Below are positions 16,269 to 25,846 of a DNA stretch of 64,000 nucleotides, piece by piece; the first letter of the stretch is position 1; each line of letters starts with the position of its first letter. This DNA is from JAJRQY01 sp965224435 (GTDB taxonomy: Bacteria > Actinomycetota > Acidimicrobiia > Acidimicrobiales > SZUA-35): NCBI GenBank assembly GCA_965224435.1, contig OZ245048.1:2666001-2730000 (forward strand), in the 5' to 3' direction. The position numbers were made by a program, and so were the translations under genes. The notes beneath the pieces are model-generated. The model did not search any database. It worked only from the letters and a program-made list of their open reading frames with translations, and was not told where the DNA came from.

Positions 16269-18479
16269 GTGCGCCGCTCCACTCTCTTCATTTTCTTGCT
16301 CTTCATGTCAGCAATCGCCGTTCTTGCCGCTCCCAAGTCCGCCGAAGCCGAGCTGTCTCCCAATGCTGATCCAATTTGGGGAGTCGACGGTGTCATGTAC
16401 TCACAATCCAACAACTTCGATGCCTCGGTCTGGGCCATCGAACAGATTGGCAATGTCATCTATGTCGGCGGCAAGTTCACCTCGGTCACTTCTGGGCCAG
16501 GAGGACAAAACAATTCACGTCCAGCGCTGGCTGCCTTCAGCGCCAGCAACGGGCAATGGATCTCAACCTTTCTCCCTGACGTGCAGGGCGGTAGCGTCTT
16601 TGCGCTCGAAGCCTCCCCCGACGGCACCCGACTGTTCTTAGCTGGCGACTTCACCTCTATCGCTGGAGCACCTGACACCGCCGGACTAGCCGCCATCAAT
16701 CCATCAACTGGCGCACTGGATCCGACCTGGCGGGCTGGACTTGAACGCCCATGGTCAACTCGCAATGCTGTTGGTCGAGCCATCGATATCCAGGGCGACT
16801 GGCTCTATATCGGTGGCACCTTCTCCCACGTCCGCAACGGCTCAAGCTTCCAGCGCCATAGCCGGGTGGCCCGAGTCAACCTGGGCACCGGTGCTCCGGA
16901 CCTCGCCTTTGATCCTGTTGTAGCCGGTGGCGGCGTCTGGGACATTGACCCCAGTCCCGACGGCACGCGGCTCTATGTCGCCGGGTTCTTTACTTCAGTC
17001 AACGGCGACGCTGCCAACGGCGATCGATTCGCCGCGGTACAAACCGCCAACGGGGATCTGGTTGACGGTGTGCAGCCTTTCACTCCCAACCTGGAATCAA
17101 CCGGTCGTCAATACGCCGTGATCGCAACTGACACGAAGGTCTTTGTTGCCGGCGAAGAGCACATGATCCAGGTCCTTGATGCTGACACCCTGACTCGGGT
17201 ACAGGTTCATTTTACCGGCACTCCCAGCTTCATCAATCAGTGGCCCTTGGCTGGCGGCGGTGACTTCCAAACCCTAGAACGAGTGGGTGATCGTGTCTAT
17301 GCCGGCTGCCATTGCTGGAGCTATCACCTGGAACCATCGACCGGCGGACAGCTCTTCCCCACCCTGGAAGCCCCCGACGGCAACTGGACTCCGGTTAACT
17401 CTGTTCTTGCTTATGAAGCCGAAACAGGAGCTCATGTCGAGAGTTTCACCGTCGATCTTTCCGGCAAGTCCGGGACCTGGGCCATCCATGGATCGCCCAA
17501 CCAATGCCTCTGGGTTGGCGGACAGCTAACCCAATCGTCTGGGAACTGGGTCGGCAATCTGGCTCGGTTCTGCCAAGCGGGCCAGCAGGTCGACAATGAG
17601 CGCCCGTCCACCCCCGGTGGCTTGCGAGACGACAATGGCGGAGCAGCAGAGATTGCCCTTCGGTGGACAGGTTCAACCGACAATGTCGCCGTTGCTGGCT
17701 ATGAGATCTACCGCTCAACCGACGGAACCGTCGGACCTGCACTGGCTACAACGTCGGTGAATGATCCATCCGGAGGCACTGAGTTTGTTGACTCCACACC
17801 CGTGGACGGCACGTCCTATGACTATGCCGTCAAGGCGTTTGATGCCGCTGGCAACTACAGCTGGCGCTCCAACCTCGTCACGTTGGAAGCAGGATCTCAG
17901 GCTGACACCCAGCGCCCGAGCTCACCCAAGGGACTGGCGCTCTCCTCCGCCGACCTGACCACGATGACACTGGACTGGGCCGACTCGACCGACAATGTCG
18001 GCGTCACGGGATACGAAATCTACCGCTCAACCGACGGTACTCTCGGACCGCTACTGGGAACATCCACCACTAGCAATTATCAAGACACCACCGCAATAGT
18101 GGGAACCGTCTACACCTACGCCGTCAAAGCCAGCGACGAAGTAGGCAACAAAAGCTGGCGCTCGAATCTGGCGACGGGTTCAACCTCGGCGGCAACTGAT
18201 GCAGAACGCCCCAGCACTCCCACTGGCCTTGAGGCCGAGCTGGTCAACGCCAATGTGGCACTGGATTGGAACGACTCGACCGACAATGTGGCGGTGGTCA
18301 GCTACGAGATCTACCGCTCAACCGACGGCACCCTCGGACCGCTACTGGGAACATCCATCACTAGCAATTATCAAGACACCACCACAACCGTCGGAACCGT
18401 CTACACCTACGCCGTCAAAGCCAGCGACGAAGCAGGCAACAAAAGCTGGCGCTCCAACCTCACCTCGGTGACTCGCTGA
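16269..18479 (+). CDS. Secreted protein with N-terminal propeller-like region and three fibronectin III domains
   Basis: GTG at 16269 (or TTG at 16266) starts a signal peptide (TLFIFLLFMSAIAVLAA), so the product is exported. Residues about 30-450 contain repeated short motifs (VIYVGGKFTSV, RLFLAGDFTSI, WLYIGGTFSHV, RLYVAGFFTSV), which points to a beta-propeller-like domain. Three fibronectin type III domains follow, each with DNVxVxxYEIYRSTDG and AVKAxDxxGNxSWRSNL. The second and third are nearly identical over about 160 bp. There is no sorting motif or C-terminal anchor. FN3 domains in bacterial exoproteins usually act as spacers or carbohydrate-binding adjuncts; no catalytic domain is seen. 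The true start is uncertain by one codon. Confidence 0.87.
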   Translation: MRRSTLFIFLLFMSAIAVLAAPKSAEAELSPNADPIWGVDGVMYSQSNNFDASVWAIEQIGNVIYVGGKFTSVTSGPGGQNNSRPALAAFSASNGQWISTFLPDVQGGSVFALEASPDGTRLFLAGDFTSIAGAPDTAGLAAINPSTGALDPTWRAGLERPWSTRNAVGRAIDIQGDWLYIGGTFSHVRNGSSFQRHSRVARVNLGTGAPDLAFDPVVAGGGVWDIDPSPDGTRLYVAGFFTSVNGDAANGDRFAAVQTANGDLVDGVQPFTPNLESTGRQYAVIATDTKVFVAGEEHMIQVLDADTLTRVQVHFTGTPSFINQWPLAGGGDFQTLERVGDRVYAGCHCWSYHLEPSTGGQLFPTLEAPDGNWTPVNSVLAYEAETGAHVESFTVDLSGKSGTWAIHGSPNQCLWVGGQLTQSSGNWVGNLARFCQAGQQVDNERPSTPGGLRDDNGGAAEIALRWTGSTDNVAVAGYEIYRSTDGTVGPALATTSVNDPSGGTEFVDSTPVDGTSYDYAVKAFDAAGNYSWRSNLVTLEAGSQADTQRPSSPKGLALSSADLTTMTLDWADSTDNVGVTGYEIYRSTDGTLGPLLGTSTTSNYQDTTAIVGTVYTYAVKASDEVGNKSWRSNLATGSTSAATDAERPSTPTGLEAELVNANVALDWNDSTDNVAVVSYEIYRSTDGTLGPLLGTSITSNYQDTTTTVGTVYTYAVKASDEAGNKSWRSNLTSVTR
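18012..18462 (+). repeat. Duplicated FN3-coding segment (two copies of about 160 bp)
   Basis: Bases 18012-18171 and 18303-18462 are nearly the same sequence, offset by 291 bp (97 codons, one FN3 domain). By eye only about fifteen positions differ, many of them at third codon positions. The first FN3 copy (from about 17,700) is clearly more diverged. This indicates recent duplication or gene conversion within the gene. Confidence 0.85.
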
Positions 18480-18528
18480 GAAAGCTGCCGAGCTAGCTCA
18501 AAGTCCGGGACAAGGCGGCGGGTCAATG

Positions 18529-18558
18529 TTGACAATCACAATGGTTCTACTCTAGTAC
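18529..18558 (+). promoter_or_regulatory. Possible promoter in the 18480-18668 gap
   Basis: A perfect TTGACA at 18529-18534 is followed 16 bp later by TCTAGT, a weak -10 match. The next 110 bases contain no convincing gene on the plus strand, only a 22-codon open frame starting near 18563. It may be chance, or drive a small RNA. The gap otherwise holds nothing I recognise. Confidence 0.25.
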
Positions 18559-18668
18559 CTTCATGCCCGCCCAGAAAGGCGCGTTTGCGGTCTTGATTCA
18601 TTGCCCCGGCCGTCGGCCAATGATCGCCTGACGCACCGTGTGCCGGTTTTCCGAGCATTGAGCAATCG

Positions 18669-19229
18669 TCAATCTTCCCTCAGCAGTCGCCGATATCGGA
18701 TTTCAGAAACTTCAACGCCTTCCATTATTTCGACCTTTTCGGCTCCGTCAAAGTGCCAGCCTTCGCGTTCGTAGAATCGGCGAGCCCGACGATTTTCAGC
18801 GCCAACCCAAAGGACGGCCTCAAGGTAGCCAAGGCCAACAAGGGACTCGACGCACACCGCCAGAAGCTTGCTTCCTATCCCCTGTCCCCAGACCTCGGGC
18901 TCGAGATAGATCAAGACCACCTCACCCATGGCAATCTCAGAAAGCGGATTGTCAACCGCCAGCCCATTCTCAAATTCCCGATCCCGCCCGACCAGAGCGA
19001 TGCCGACCACCTGCCCCCCGACCTCAACCACCAGCCGTCGAGCCGCCGGCAAGACAGGATTGCGTTCTATCGCCTCTCGCCAATTGCTCGCTCGCTCCGC
19101 GTCTTCCAAAGCGTCCAGCGCGCTTTGAGGCATGATGCCGACGTATGCGGCCTGCCAAGACCGGACGTGCACTCGCCCCATCGCTGCGGCGTCCTCCAGA
19201 ACCGCGTCGCGCACCACCACCTTGTCCAT
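18669..19229 (-). CDS. GNAT-family N-acetyltransferase
   Basis: The frame opens at 19307, but the GNAT domain starts right after the ATG at 19229 (MDKVVVRDAVLEDAAAMGRV), which is preferred and gives 186 residues. The acetyl-CoA-binding motif is PEVWGQGIGSKLL (Q/R-x-x-G-x-G/A type), and the C-terminal AENRRARRFYEREGW is typical of the family. It acetylates an amine with acetyl-CoA; the acceptor cannot be told. It stands alone on the minus strand, divergent from otsA with a gap of about 110 bp. Confidence 0.88.
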   Translation of the reverse strand: MDKVVVRDAVLEDAAAMGRVHVRSWQAAYVGIMPQSALDALEDAERASNWREAIERNPVLPAARRLVVEVGGQVVGIALVGRDREFENGLAVDNPLSEIAMGEVVLIYLEPEVWGQGIGSKLLAVCVESLVGLGYLEAVLWVGAENRRARRFYEREGWHFDGAEKVEIMEGVEVSEIRYRRLLRED

Positions 19230-19340
19230 GTTGCAGTCTTGCATACAACCATCGCTCACGGGATCGAATAGAAGATCAGTTCCATCATGAGCAAGGCCGG
19301 GTAGCACTCAGACCTGGTTCGATCAGCAATACTGGTCGCT

Positions 19341-20777
19341 ATGTCCAAAGATGAGGCCAATCTGGTCGTGGTGGCAAACCGACTACCGGTCAAGCTGGTG
19401 CCGCTCGAAGACGGCGACGGTGTCGAACCAGAATCAAAGCAATGGGTAACGAGCCCTGGCGGGCTAGTTGCCGCCCTCTCCCCAGCAATGGCTGACTATG
19501 ACGGAGCAGCTTGGCTTGGTTGGACCGGTGAAACCGGAGGGGAGACACTTGAGCCCTTCAGCCATGATGGCCTGCTCCTTGTCCCGGTTGGACTCAGCGA
19601 AGAAGAGCTCGAGCTGCACTATGAGGGCATGTCCAACGGAACAATCTGGCCCCTCTACCACGACAAGGTCGAGCCCTCTGAATACCACCGAACCTGGTTT
19701 GACGGCTACCGCCGAGTCAACCGCCGGTTCACCGAGCAGACGGCCGCTGTTGCTGCCCAGGGGGCAACCGTCTGGGTCCAGGACTATCAGCTCCAACTCG
19801 TCCCAGGAATGCTGCGGACGATACGTCCGGATCTGAAAATCGGGTTCTTCCTCCACATCCCCTTCCCCGCACCAGAGCTGTTCTTCCAATTGCCGTGGCG
19901 TCGCGAAATGACACGAGGCTTGCTGGGATCTGACCTGATCGGATTCCAGACACCCGACGACGCCACCAACTTCGAACGACTGGCCGTCAAGCTGGACGAA
20001 GCCACAAACCAGGGGCCAGGAATCTTGTCGGTCCATTCCAACAATGACACCACCGTCCGCAGTGTCCAGATCAAGGCTTTCCCCATTGGTATCGACACCG
20101 AGCGCTATGCCGACGCGGCCGAGTCCAAGGAGATCCAGTATCTGGCTCGAGACCTACGGGCGCAGCTGGGTGAGCCCGAAGTGGTCATGCTCGGGGTTGA
20201 CCGGCTTGACTACACCAAGGGAATTGATGTTCGACTTCGAGCATTCGGTGAGCTGCTGGCCGAGGAGCGCATCGACCCGGCGCACGTAACCATGATCCAG
20301 GTGGCCGAGCCAAGCCGAGATCGAGTTGAGGCCTACATCAGCTTGCGTGAGCGCGTCGAGCAGATGGTGGGTGAAATCAATGGCAACTACGGCCGTGTCG
20401 GCTTCCCGGTCGTGCACTACATCCATCAAACCCAGTCCTTCGAGCAGATCATGGCCATGTACCGAGTGGCCGATGTCATGCTGGTTACACCGTTCCGAGA
20501 CGGCATGAATCTGGTGGCCAAGGAGTATGTCGCCTCCAGATTCGATGAAACTGGCACCCTGGTGCTCAGCGAGTTTGCTGGAGCTGCCCACCAGTTGATC
20601 GACGCCCTGCTCGTCAACCCCTATGACATCGATGGCCTCAAGAGCGCCATTGTGCGAGCAGTGGAAATGGAGACCGATCAGAGCCGTACCCGAATGAAGG
20701 CTCTGCGGGCCAACGTCGAGCACAATGATGCTGCAGCCTGGGCTCGAAGCTTCTTGTCTCAGCTGGCCGAGGACTGA
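19341..20777 (+). CDS. otsA: Alpha,alpha-trehalose-phosphate synthase (OtsA)
   Basis: The 478-residue GT20 enzyme joins a nucleotide-activated glucose to glucose-6-phosphate, giving trehalose-6-phosphate, a compatible-solute and cell-envelope precursor. Landmarks are VVANRLPVKL at the N-terminus, WLGWTG, WVQDYQLQLVPGMLR, GFFLHIPFPAPELFFQLPWR, GVDRLDYTKGIDVRL and FRDGMNLVAKEYVA. The length is normal for bacterial OtsA. No OtsB phosphatase gene adjoins it; the HAD proteins elsewhere in the window lack OtsB-like features, so the phosphatase is probably encoded outside. It converges on the dehydrogenase gene with a 16-bp gap. Confidence 0.96.
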   Translation: MSKDEANLVVVANRLPVKLVPLEDGDGVEPESKQWVTSPGGLVAALSPAMADYDGAAWLGWTGETGGETLEPFSHDGLLLVPVGLSEEELELHYEGMSNGTIWPLYHDKVEPSEYHRTWFDGYRRVNRRFTEQTAAVAAQGATVWVQDYQLQLVPGMLRTIRPDLKIGFFLHIPFPAPELFFQLPWRREMTRGLLGSDLIGFQTPDDATNFERLAVKLDEATNQGPGILSVHSNNDTTVRSVQIKAFPIGIDTERYADAAESKEIQYLARDLRAQLGEPEVVMLGVDRLDYTKGIDVRLRAFGELLAEERIDPAHVTMIQVAEPSRDRVEAYISLRERVEQMVGEINGNYGRVGFPVVHYIHQTQSFEQIMAMYRVADVMLVTPFRDGMNLVAKEYVASRFDETGTLVLSEFAGAAHQLIDALLVNPYDIDGLKSAIVRAVEMETDQSRTRMKALRANVEHNDAAAWARSFLSQLAED

Positions 20778-20793
20778 ACGCACACTTTCTTAC

Positions 20794-21825
20794 TCAAGGA
20801 GCCACCAAGAGCTTGCCGGCCGCTCGTCCATACTGTGCCATGTGTTCGATCACCTCGGGTACCTCGCTCAAGCCGATCAACTCGTCTTGATAGATGCTGG
20901 ACACCTGCAGGCGGTCTTCGGCCATCAAGGTGAGCGCACGGCGAACGTCGGCAATGGAATAGCCGAGTGACGCCCGAATGGTGACCTCGCGCTCAACCAG
21001 TTTGGACGTCAGCGAGTCGCGGGTTCGACTGGCCACCCCAACAGCAATGACGGACCCGCCCCGCCGAACTTGGGTGATGGCAGCGGCGAGAGCACCTTCG
21101 CTACCAGAGCAGTCAAAGACAATGTCAGCACCAAGGCCGTGGCCGGTGCGGTCCAACCAGCCGTCGATCTCCCCGCCCGGAGCAAATGCAGCATCGGCAC
21201 CCAGGTCACAAACCAACTCGCGTCGGGCAGCTTCGGGGTCAATGGCGGCAACACGCGCAGCACCAGCAATGCGTGCGAGCTCAGCGACAAGTAGTCCGAT
21301 GGTGCCTGCACCGACCACCACAACCAGGTCACCTATACCGACACCGCTTCGCTCGATGGCGTGAACGGCGACCGCCGCCGGTTCGGTTAGGGCAGCATCA
21401 TTGGTGTCGATTCCTTCGGGTAGCCGTTGTACTCGTCGAGCATCGACGCGGATTCGCTCGGCAAAAGCCCCGTGGGAAGATGCCAGCGGATCGGCTCCAA
21501 CAATCATGTCCAGCACGAGAACGCAATGAGAACCCAGTCCGGCGAGGCAAGGCCTGCACTCGCCACACGGGGCAGGAACGGCCCCGATTACTGGCTCACC
21601 AACAAATCGGTCAGGCAGTCCAGCGCCAACTTCAACGATTCGACCAACCCATTCGTGACCAAACCAAGCCGGTGCCGGGAGCTCTCCACTGACGTAGGCC
21701 TCCACGTCAGATCCTCCGATTCCACAACGGTCGATCTCAACGATGACGCTGCCATCGACGAGTTCGGGCTCAGGAACCTCCACGAGCTGAGCGTCCATCT
21801 TGCCTTGCAACAACACGGCTCTCAT
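20794..21825 (-). CDS. Zinc-dependent medium-chain alcohol dehydrogenase
   Basis: The 343-residue MDR protein has the catalytic zinc ligands in DRCGIGGSDVEAY and GHEWVGRI, a complete structural-zinc loop CGECRPCLAGLGSHC, and a Rossmann motif VVVGAGTIGLLVAELARI followed by an acidic residue (AAID), which favours NAD over NADP. It groups with the sorbitol/threonine dehydrogenase branch. It overlaps aroA by 4 bp and lies downstream of it, so the two are coupled, although no direct metabolic link to the shikimate pathway is known. The substrate is an unidentified secondary alcohol or polyol. Confidence 0.91.
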   Translation of the reverse strand: MRAVLLQGKMDAQLVEVPEPELVDGSVIVEIDRCGIGGSDVEAYVSGELPAPAWFGHEWVGRIVEVGAGLPDRFVGEPVIGAVPAPCGECRPCLAGLGSHCVLVLDMIVGADPLASSHGAFAERIRVDARRVQRLPEGIDTNDAALTEPAAVAVHAIERSGVGIGDLVVVVGAGTIGLLVAELARIAGAARVAAIDPEAARRELVCDLGADAAFAPGGEIDGWLDRTGHGLGADIVFDCSGSEGALAAAITQVRRGGSVIAVGVASRTRDSLTSKLVEREVTIRASLGYSIADVRRALTLMAEDRLQVSSIYQDELIGLSEVPEVIEHMAQYGRAAGKLLVAP

Positions 21826-23174
21826 CGACTAGCTCCCTGTTTGGTGTGTGGCTGTTCGGAATGCAACTGCTCGGAATGCAACTGCTGGAGGACCTCAAAG
21901 AAGGTGGGAAAGGTCTTGGCCACACAACCAGGATTGTCGATTCGGATACCCGATGCAACCAGTCCCAGTAGTGCGAAGCTCATGGCCATCCGATGATCGT
22001 CATAGGTGTCCACCAGACCGGGACCTGGCAAGCCAGGATTGATCAGTAACCCGTCAGCTTCTTCGATGGCTCGAACTCCTAGCCGACTGAGTTCTTGCGC
22101 AACGGCTGCGATCCGATCGGTTTCCTTCTTGCGGATGAAACCAATGCCGGTGATCCGCGTTGGTGTACTGGCAAAGGGCGCAACTACTGCCAGGGTTTGG
22201 GCCGTGTCAGATATATCCGCCATGTCGATCTCGATGCCAGTCAGCCCACCGTCGACCGGGCCGCCGACTGTTGTCTGATCTACCTCGATCTCTACGTTTG
22301 CGCCCATGGCCTCAAGGGCCTCAACAAACTTCAAGTCGCCTTGAATTGTCTCTGTTCCTAGACCCTCAACCGTGACGCGTCCCCCGGTGATAGCGGCGGC
22401 AGCAAAGAAGTAGGAGGCGGCCGAAGCATCAGGTTCGATGGCCAGATCAGTGGCGACGTAGCCGGAGTTTTCGATGGCGAAGCGTTGATAGTCGTCATTG
22501 ATGACCTGGGCCCCGAAAGACTCCATGGTGGCCAGAGTCAGGTCAATGTAGGGCTTGGAAACGAGTGGGGACGTCATCTCAATCACCACCTCAGATTCAG
22601 CGCAGGGGGCGCTCAGCAGCAAGGCGGAGAGAAACTGACTGGAGACCGATCCGCTCACCGGCATCGTCCCTCCTCGGAGTCCTGATCCTTCAACCACCAG
22701 AGGCAACGATTCGCCTTCGATCCGGGCTCCCAGCGTTCGCAAGCCACTCACAAGTTCATCGAAGGGGCGGCCGCGAAGCTGGGGATCGCCGTCAAGTTCG
22801 AATCGTCCGGTGCCAAGGGTGAGCATTGGTAACAAGAAACGGCCGGTTGTGCCCGACTGTCGCACGTCGAGCTTGACTTTTTCTTGGCTCGTACCGAACT
22901 GGCCACCACAGCCCTGTATCTCTACCTGCTGCTTCGCCTCATCAACATCCAGCTCGATGCCGAGATCCTTCAGCGCATTAAGCATGGCCCAGGTGTCCTC
23001 GGCCAGCAGGATGCCTTCGAGTCGCGAGGTTCCGTTGGCTAGCGCAGCGCAAATCAATGCTCGGTTGGTGTGGCTCTTGGATCCAGGAACACGAATGCTG
23101 ACGTCTGGAGGGTGCACCAACGGAGAGATCGACAGTGAAGACTTCATGAGTGAGACATCATGGGGTTGGGCCAT
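21822..23174 (-). CDS. aroA: 3-phosphoshikimate 1-carboxyvinyltransferase (EPSP synthase)
   Basis: The enzyme condenses phosphoenolpyruvate with shikimate-3-phosphate on the route to aromatic amino acids. Key segments are PGSKSHTNRALICAAL near the N-terminus, RQSGTTGRFLLPMLTLG, RKKETDRIAAVAQELSRLG and DTYDDHRMAMSFALLGL. The frame runs up to 23246, but the ATG at 23174 follows GAGGAG at ideal spacing and is preferred (about 450 residues). It overlaps the end of the small gene upstream by 17 bp. The last residues are QLHSEQLHSEQPHTK, encoded by a 15-bp tandem repeat and not part of the usual fold. Confidence 0.96.
   Translation of the reverse strand: MAQPHDVSLMKSSLSISPLVHPPDVSIRVPGSKSHTNRALICAALANGTSRLEGILLAEDTWAMLNALKDLGIELDVDEAKQQVEIQGCGGQFGTSQEKVKLDVRQSGTTGRFLLPMLTLGTGRFELDGDPQLRGRPFDELVSGLRTLGARIEGESLPLVVEGSGLRGGTMPVSGSVSSQFLSALLLSAPCAESEVVIEMTSPLVSKPYIDLTLATMESFGAQVINDDYQRFAIENSGYVATDLAIEPDASAASYFFAAAAITGGRVTVEGLGTETIQGDLKFVEALEAMGANVEIEVDQTTVGGPVDGGLTGIEIDMADISDTAQTLAVVAPFASTPTRITGIGFIRKKETDRIAAVAQELSRLGVRAIEEADGLLINPGLPGPGLVDTYDDHRMAMSFALLGLVASGIRIDNPGCVAKTFPTFFEVLQQLHSEQLHSEQPHTKQGASR
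21852..21886. repeat. 15-bp tandem repeat at the 3' end of aroA
   Basis: The units CTGTTCGGAATGCAA and CTGCTCGGAATGCAA (plus strand) are adjacent, and a further partial unit follows. Read on the minus strand they encode two copies of QLHSE and a degenerate third at the extreme C-terminus of AroA. The reading frame is kept because the period is five codons. Confidence 0.85.
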
Positions 23175-23388
23175 CGCCCGTCTCCTCTTTTGCGTCGTTT
23201 TCGATCTGTTCCTCAATCGCAGCACGTGCCTTGTCGCCGCCTTCACTTCGAACCATCAGCCGGAAACCACCAGAGGCCTTCTCGGTGAGGTCAACGCGGA
23301 CACCACAATCACGAACTGCTTGGGCGCGATGAAGCGCGACCGAGCGATCGTCACCAACCTCGATTACGTCAAAGGTGATCGGACCCAT
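23158..23388 (-). CDS. Small conserved-looking protein upstream of aroA
   Basis: An ATG at 23388 starts a 76-residue protein (MGPITFDVIEVGDDRSVALH). It is acidic at the C-terminus (AAIEEQIENDAKEETGDG) and has no membrane segment or metal motif. I do not recognise the family. Gene-like composition, the position between the zinc-ribbon gene (11-bp gap) and aroA (17-bp overlap), and the shared direction support a real, cotranscribed gene. The frame continues upstream to 23511, but that extension overlaps the zinc-ribbon gene and reads like non-coding sequence. Confidence 0.65.
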   Translation of the reverse strand: MGPITFDVIEVGDDRSVALHRAQAVRDCGVRVDLTEKASGGFRLMVRSEGGDKARAAIEEQIENDAKEETGDGPTP

Positions 23389-23399
23389 CAGCGACCGTC

Positions 23400-23618
23400 C
23401 TAGTCCTTGGAGGCAACGGCATTGGGAGTGACATTCATCTTGGGTACATACTCCTCCGCTGCGATTTCGCTCTTCTCCCCATGCTGAGTTGCCCGAAGTT
23501 CTCCGCGGCAAGACTCACACGGGCCATACAGTCGGACCTTCACTGGCTGGGAGCACCGTGGACAGGTGATATCGATGTCTTCGGGAACCTTGGACAGATC
23601 AATCATTGTTGGAATCAT
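23400..23618 (-). CDS. Small zinc-ribbon protein
   Basis: The 72-residue protein has two CxxC pairs (CPRC and CESC) spaced by about 14 residues, a zinc-ribbon pattern like those of small RNA- or protein-binding factors. A second in-frame ATG at 23606 is an equally good start. It heads the minus-strand set with the 76-residue protein, aroA and the dehydrogenase. Its function is unknown. The region from 23619 to 23785 between this gene and the divergent ABC ATPase gene must carry both promoters. Confidence 0.72.
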   Translation of the reverse strand: MIPTMIDLSKVPEDIDITCPRCSQPVKVRLYGPCESCRGELRATQHGEKSEIAAEEYVPKMNVTPNAVASKD

Positions 23619-23785
23619 AGTTCCTCATCGGCTGGAGATTCACCCTGATCCGCTGACGTCGCGTGAATGTTCCTCTTGTCGAATACCGACCGCTACCACT
23701 AGCCCCCACCAGCTCAGGGTGGTAGGTTGCAAGCTCACTCGCAACTGGATTGCGACAACGCTCGACAAAACAGGGGTTTGGCACA

Positions 23786-24973
<1,188 letters not shown>

Positions 24974-25362
24974 TCGCTTTCAGAGATCACTAACATCTCC
25001 AGAATAGTTTGCTGAGCTACACCCTTGACCAATTGGGGTCTTCGGAGTTTGATTAGTTCAACACACAGCTTGTCCGTCAAGGGGCCCGCCAAGACCCGGT
25101 GGATCGTCCGACGCTCGATGCCTGTCTATACGAGCCAGCAGGATGTTCGATCGACCTCCATTTCGGTGGACGATCCTCCCAGGGCTCGGTCGCCCATGAC
25201 AGATGTATCGCGTGATCGGAGAAGCGTCTCGTCCTCGCATTACGCGAATATGGGCGAGACGTTTCGCGTCAACCACCACCCGAAGTGATCCAAATGCGGC
25301 TAGAACTGATCCGGCCAGGAAGAACCCGGCAAAGAAGTCAGAACGCGATCTGAACAGGAGCA
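24974..25362. other. Gap of about 390 bp without a convincing gene
   Basis: Between the ABC ATPase and the next plus-strand gene I see no well-supported gene. A 101-codon minus frame (25058-25363) begins with a plausible hydrophobic stretch (FFAGFFLAGSVLAAFGSL) followed by VVVDAKRLAHIRVMRGRDA, but its second half reads like non-coding sequence. A different minus frame near 24980-25095 gives LCVELIKLRRPQLVKGVAQQ. The region could be a decayed minus-strand gene. No terminator-like hairpin with a T-run was noticed. Confidence 0.35.
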
Positions 25363-25824
25363 ATGCGGGCGATGGACGAGGCAGAGGTACGAACCTTTCT
25401 ACTTGGGGCGGTCGTCGGACTGGTCCTCATGGGTGCGCTCTGGTGGCTAGCCGCTTGGCGTCAAAGGCGCAGGGCGGCGCCCCCTGTCATCATCCAACAG
25501 ATACAGCTACCGATTGCCAACCCAACGCTTGCGTCTCAGCCCGACCAATCGATCGAAACTGATATCGAGGCTGATGCAGTCACGCCTGTCGAGGATGTTG
25601 AGAAGGCTCGCTATCACCGCCAGCTTCTCTCGCTGTCGCTAGAACTTGAACGGGTGGAACAACAGAACACCAAAATAGAGGGACAGTGGCGGTCAAGCCA
25701 GCACCAGTTGATTCAGGCTGAGGCAGGCCTCGACCAGGCTCGCGCCGAGATTGCCGATATCCGAGGCATCGTTCTCCTGCTCGGAGCGACAAAATCTGAC
25801 GAAGACGTCATCGATCTCCGTTAG
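25363..25824 (+). CDS. Small membrane-anchored coiled-coil protein
   Basis: The protein has one N-terminal membrane helix (TFLLGAVVGLVLMGALWWLA), a basic stop-transfer patch (RQRRRAA), a Gln/Pro/Ile linker and a helical C-terminal half rich in Gln/Glu with heptad spacing (about 85-140), so it is probably a single-pass protein with a cytoplasmic coiled coil. ATG at 25363 has AGGAG only two bases away, while the ATG at 25372 is 12 bases from it; the start is therefore unsure. It resembles in layout the 110-residue protein at 61622-61954. No function is known. Confidence 0.6.
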   Translation: MRAMDEAEVRTFLLGAVVGLVLMGALWWLAAWRQRRRAAPPVIIQQIQLPIANPTLASQPDQSIETDIEADAVTPVEDVEKARYHRQLLSLSLELERVEQQNTKIEGQWRSSQHQLIQAEAGLDQARAEIADIRGIVLLLGATKSDEDVIDLR

Positions 25825-25846
25825 CTGGGCGCTCGCCAACCTGCCT

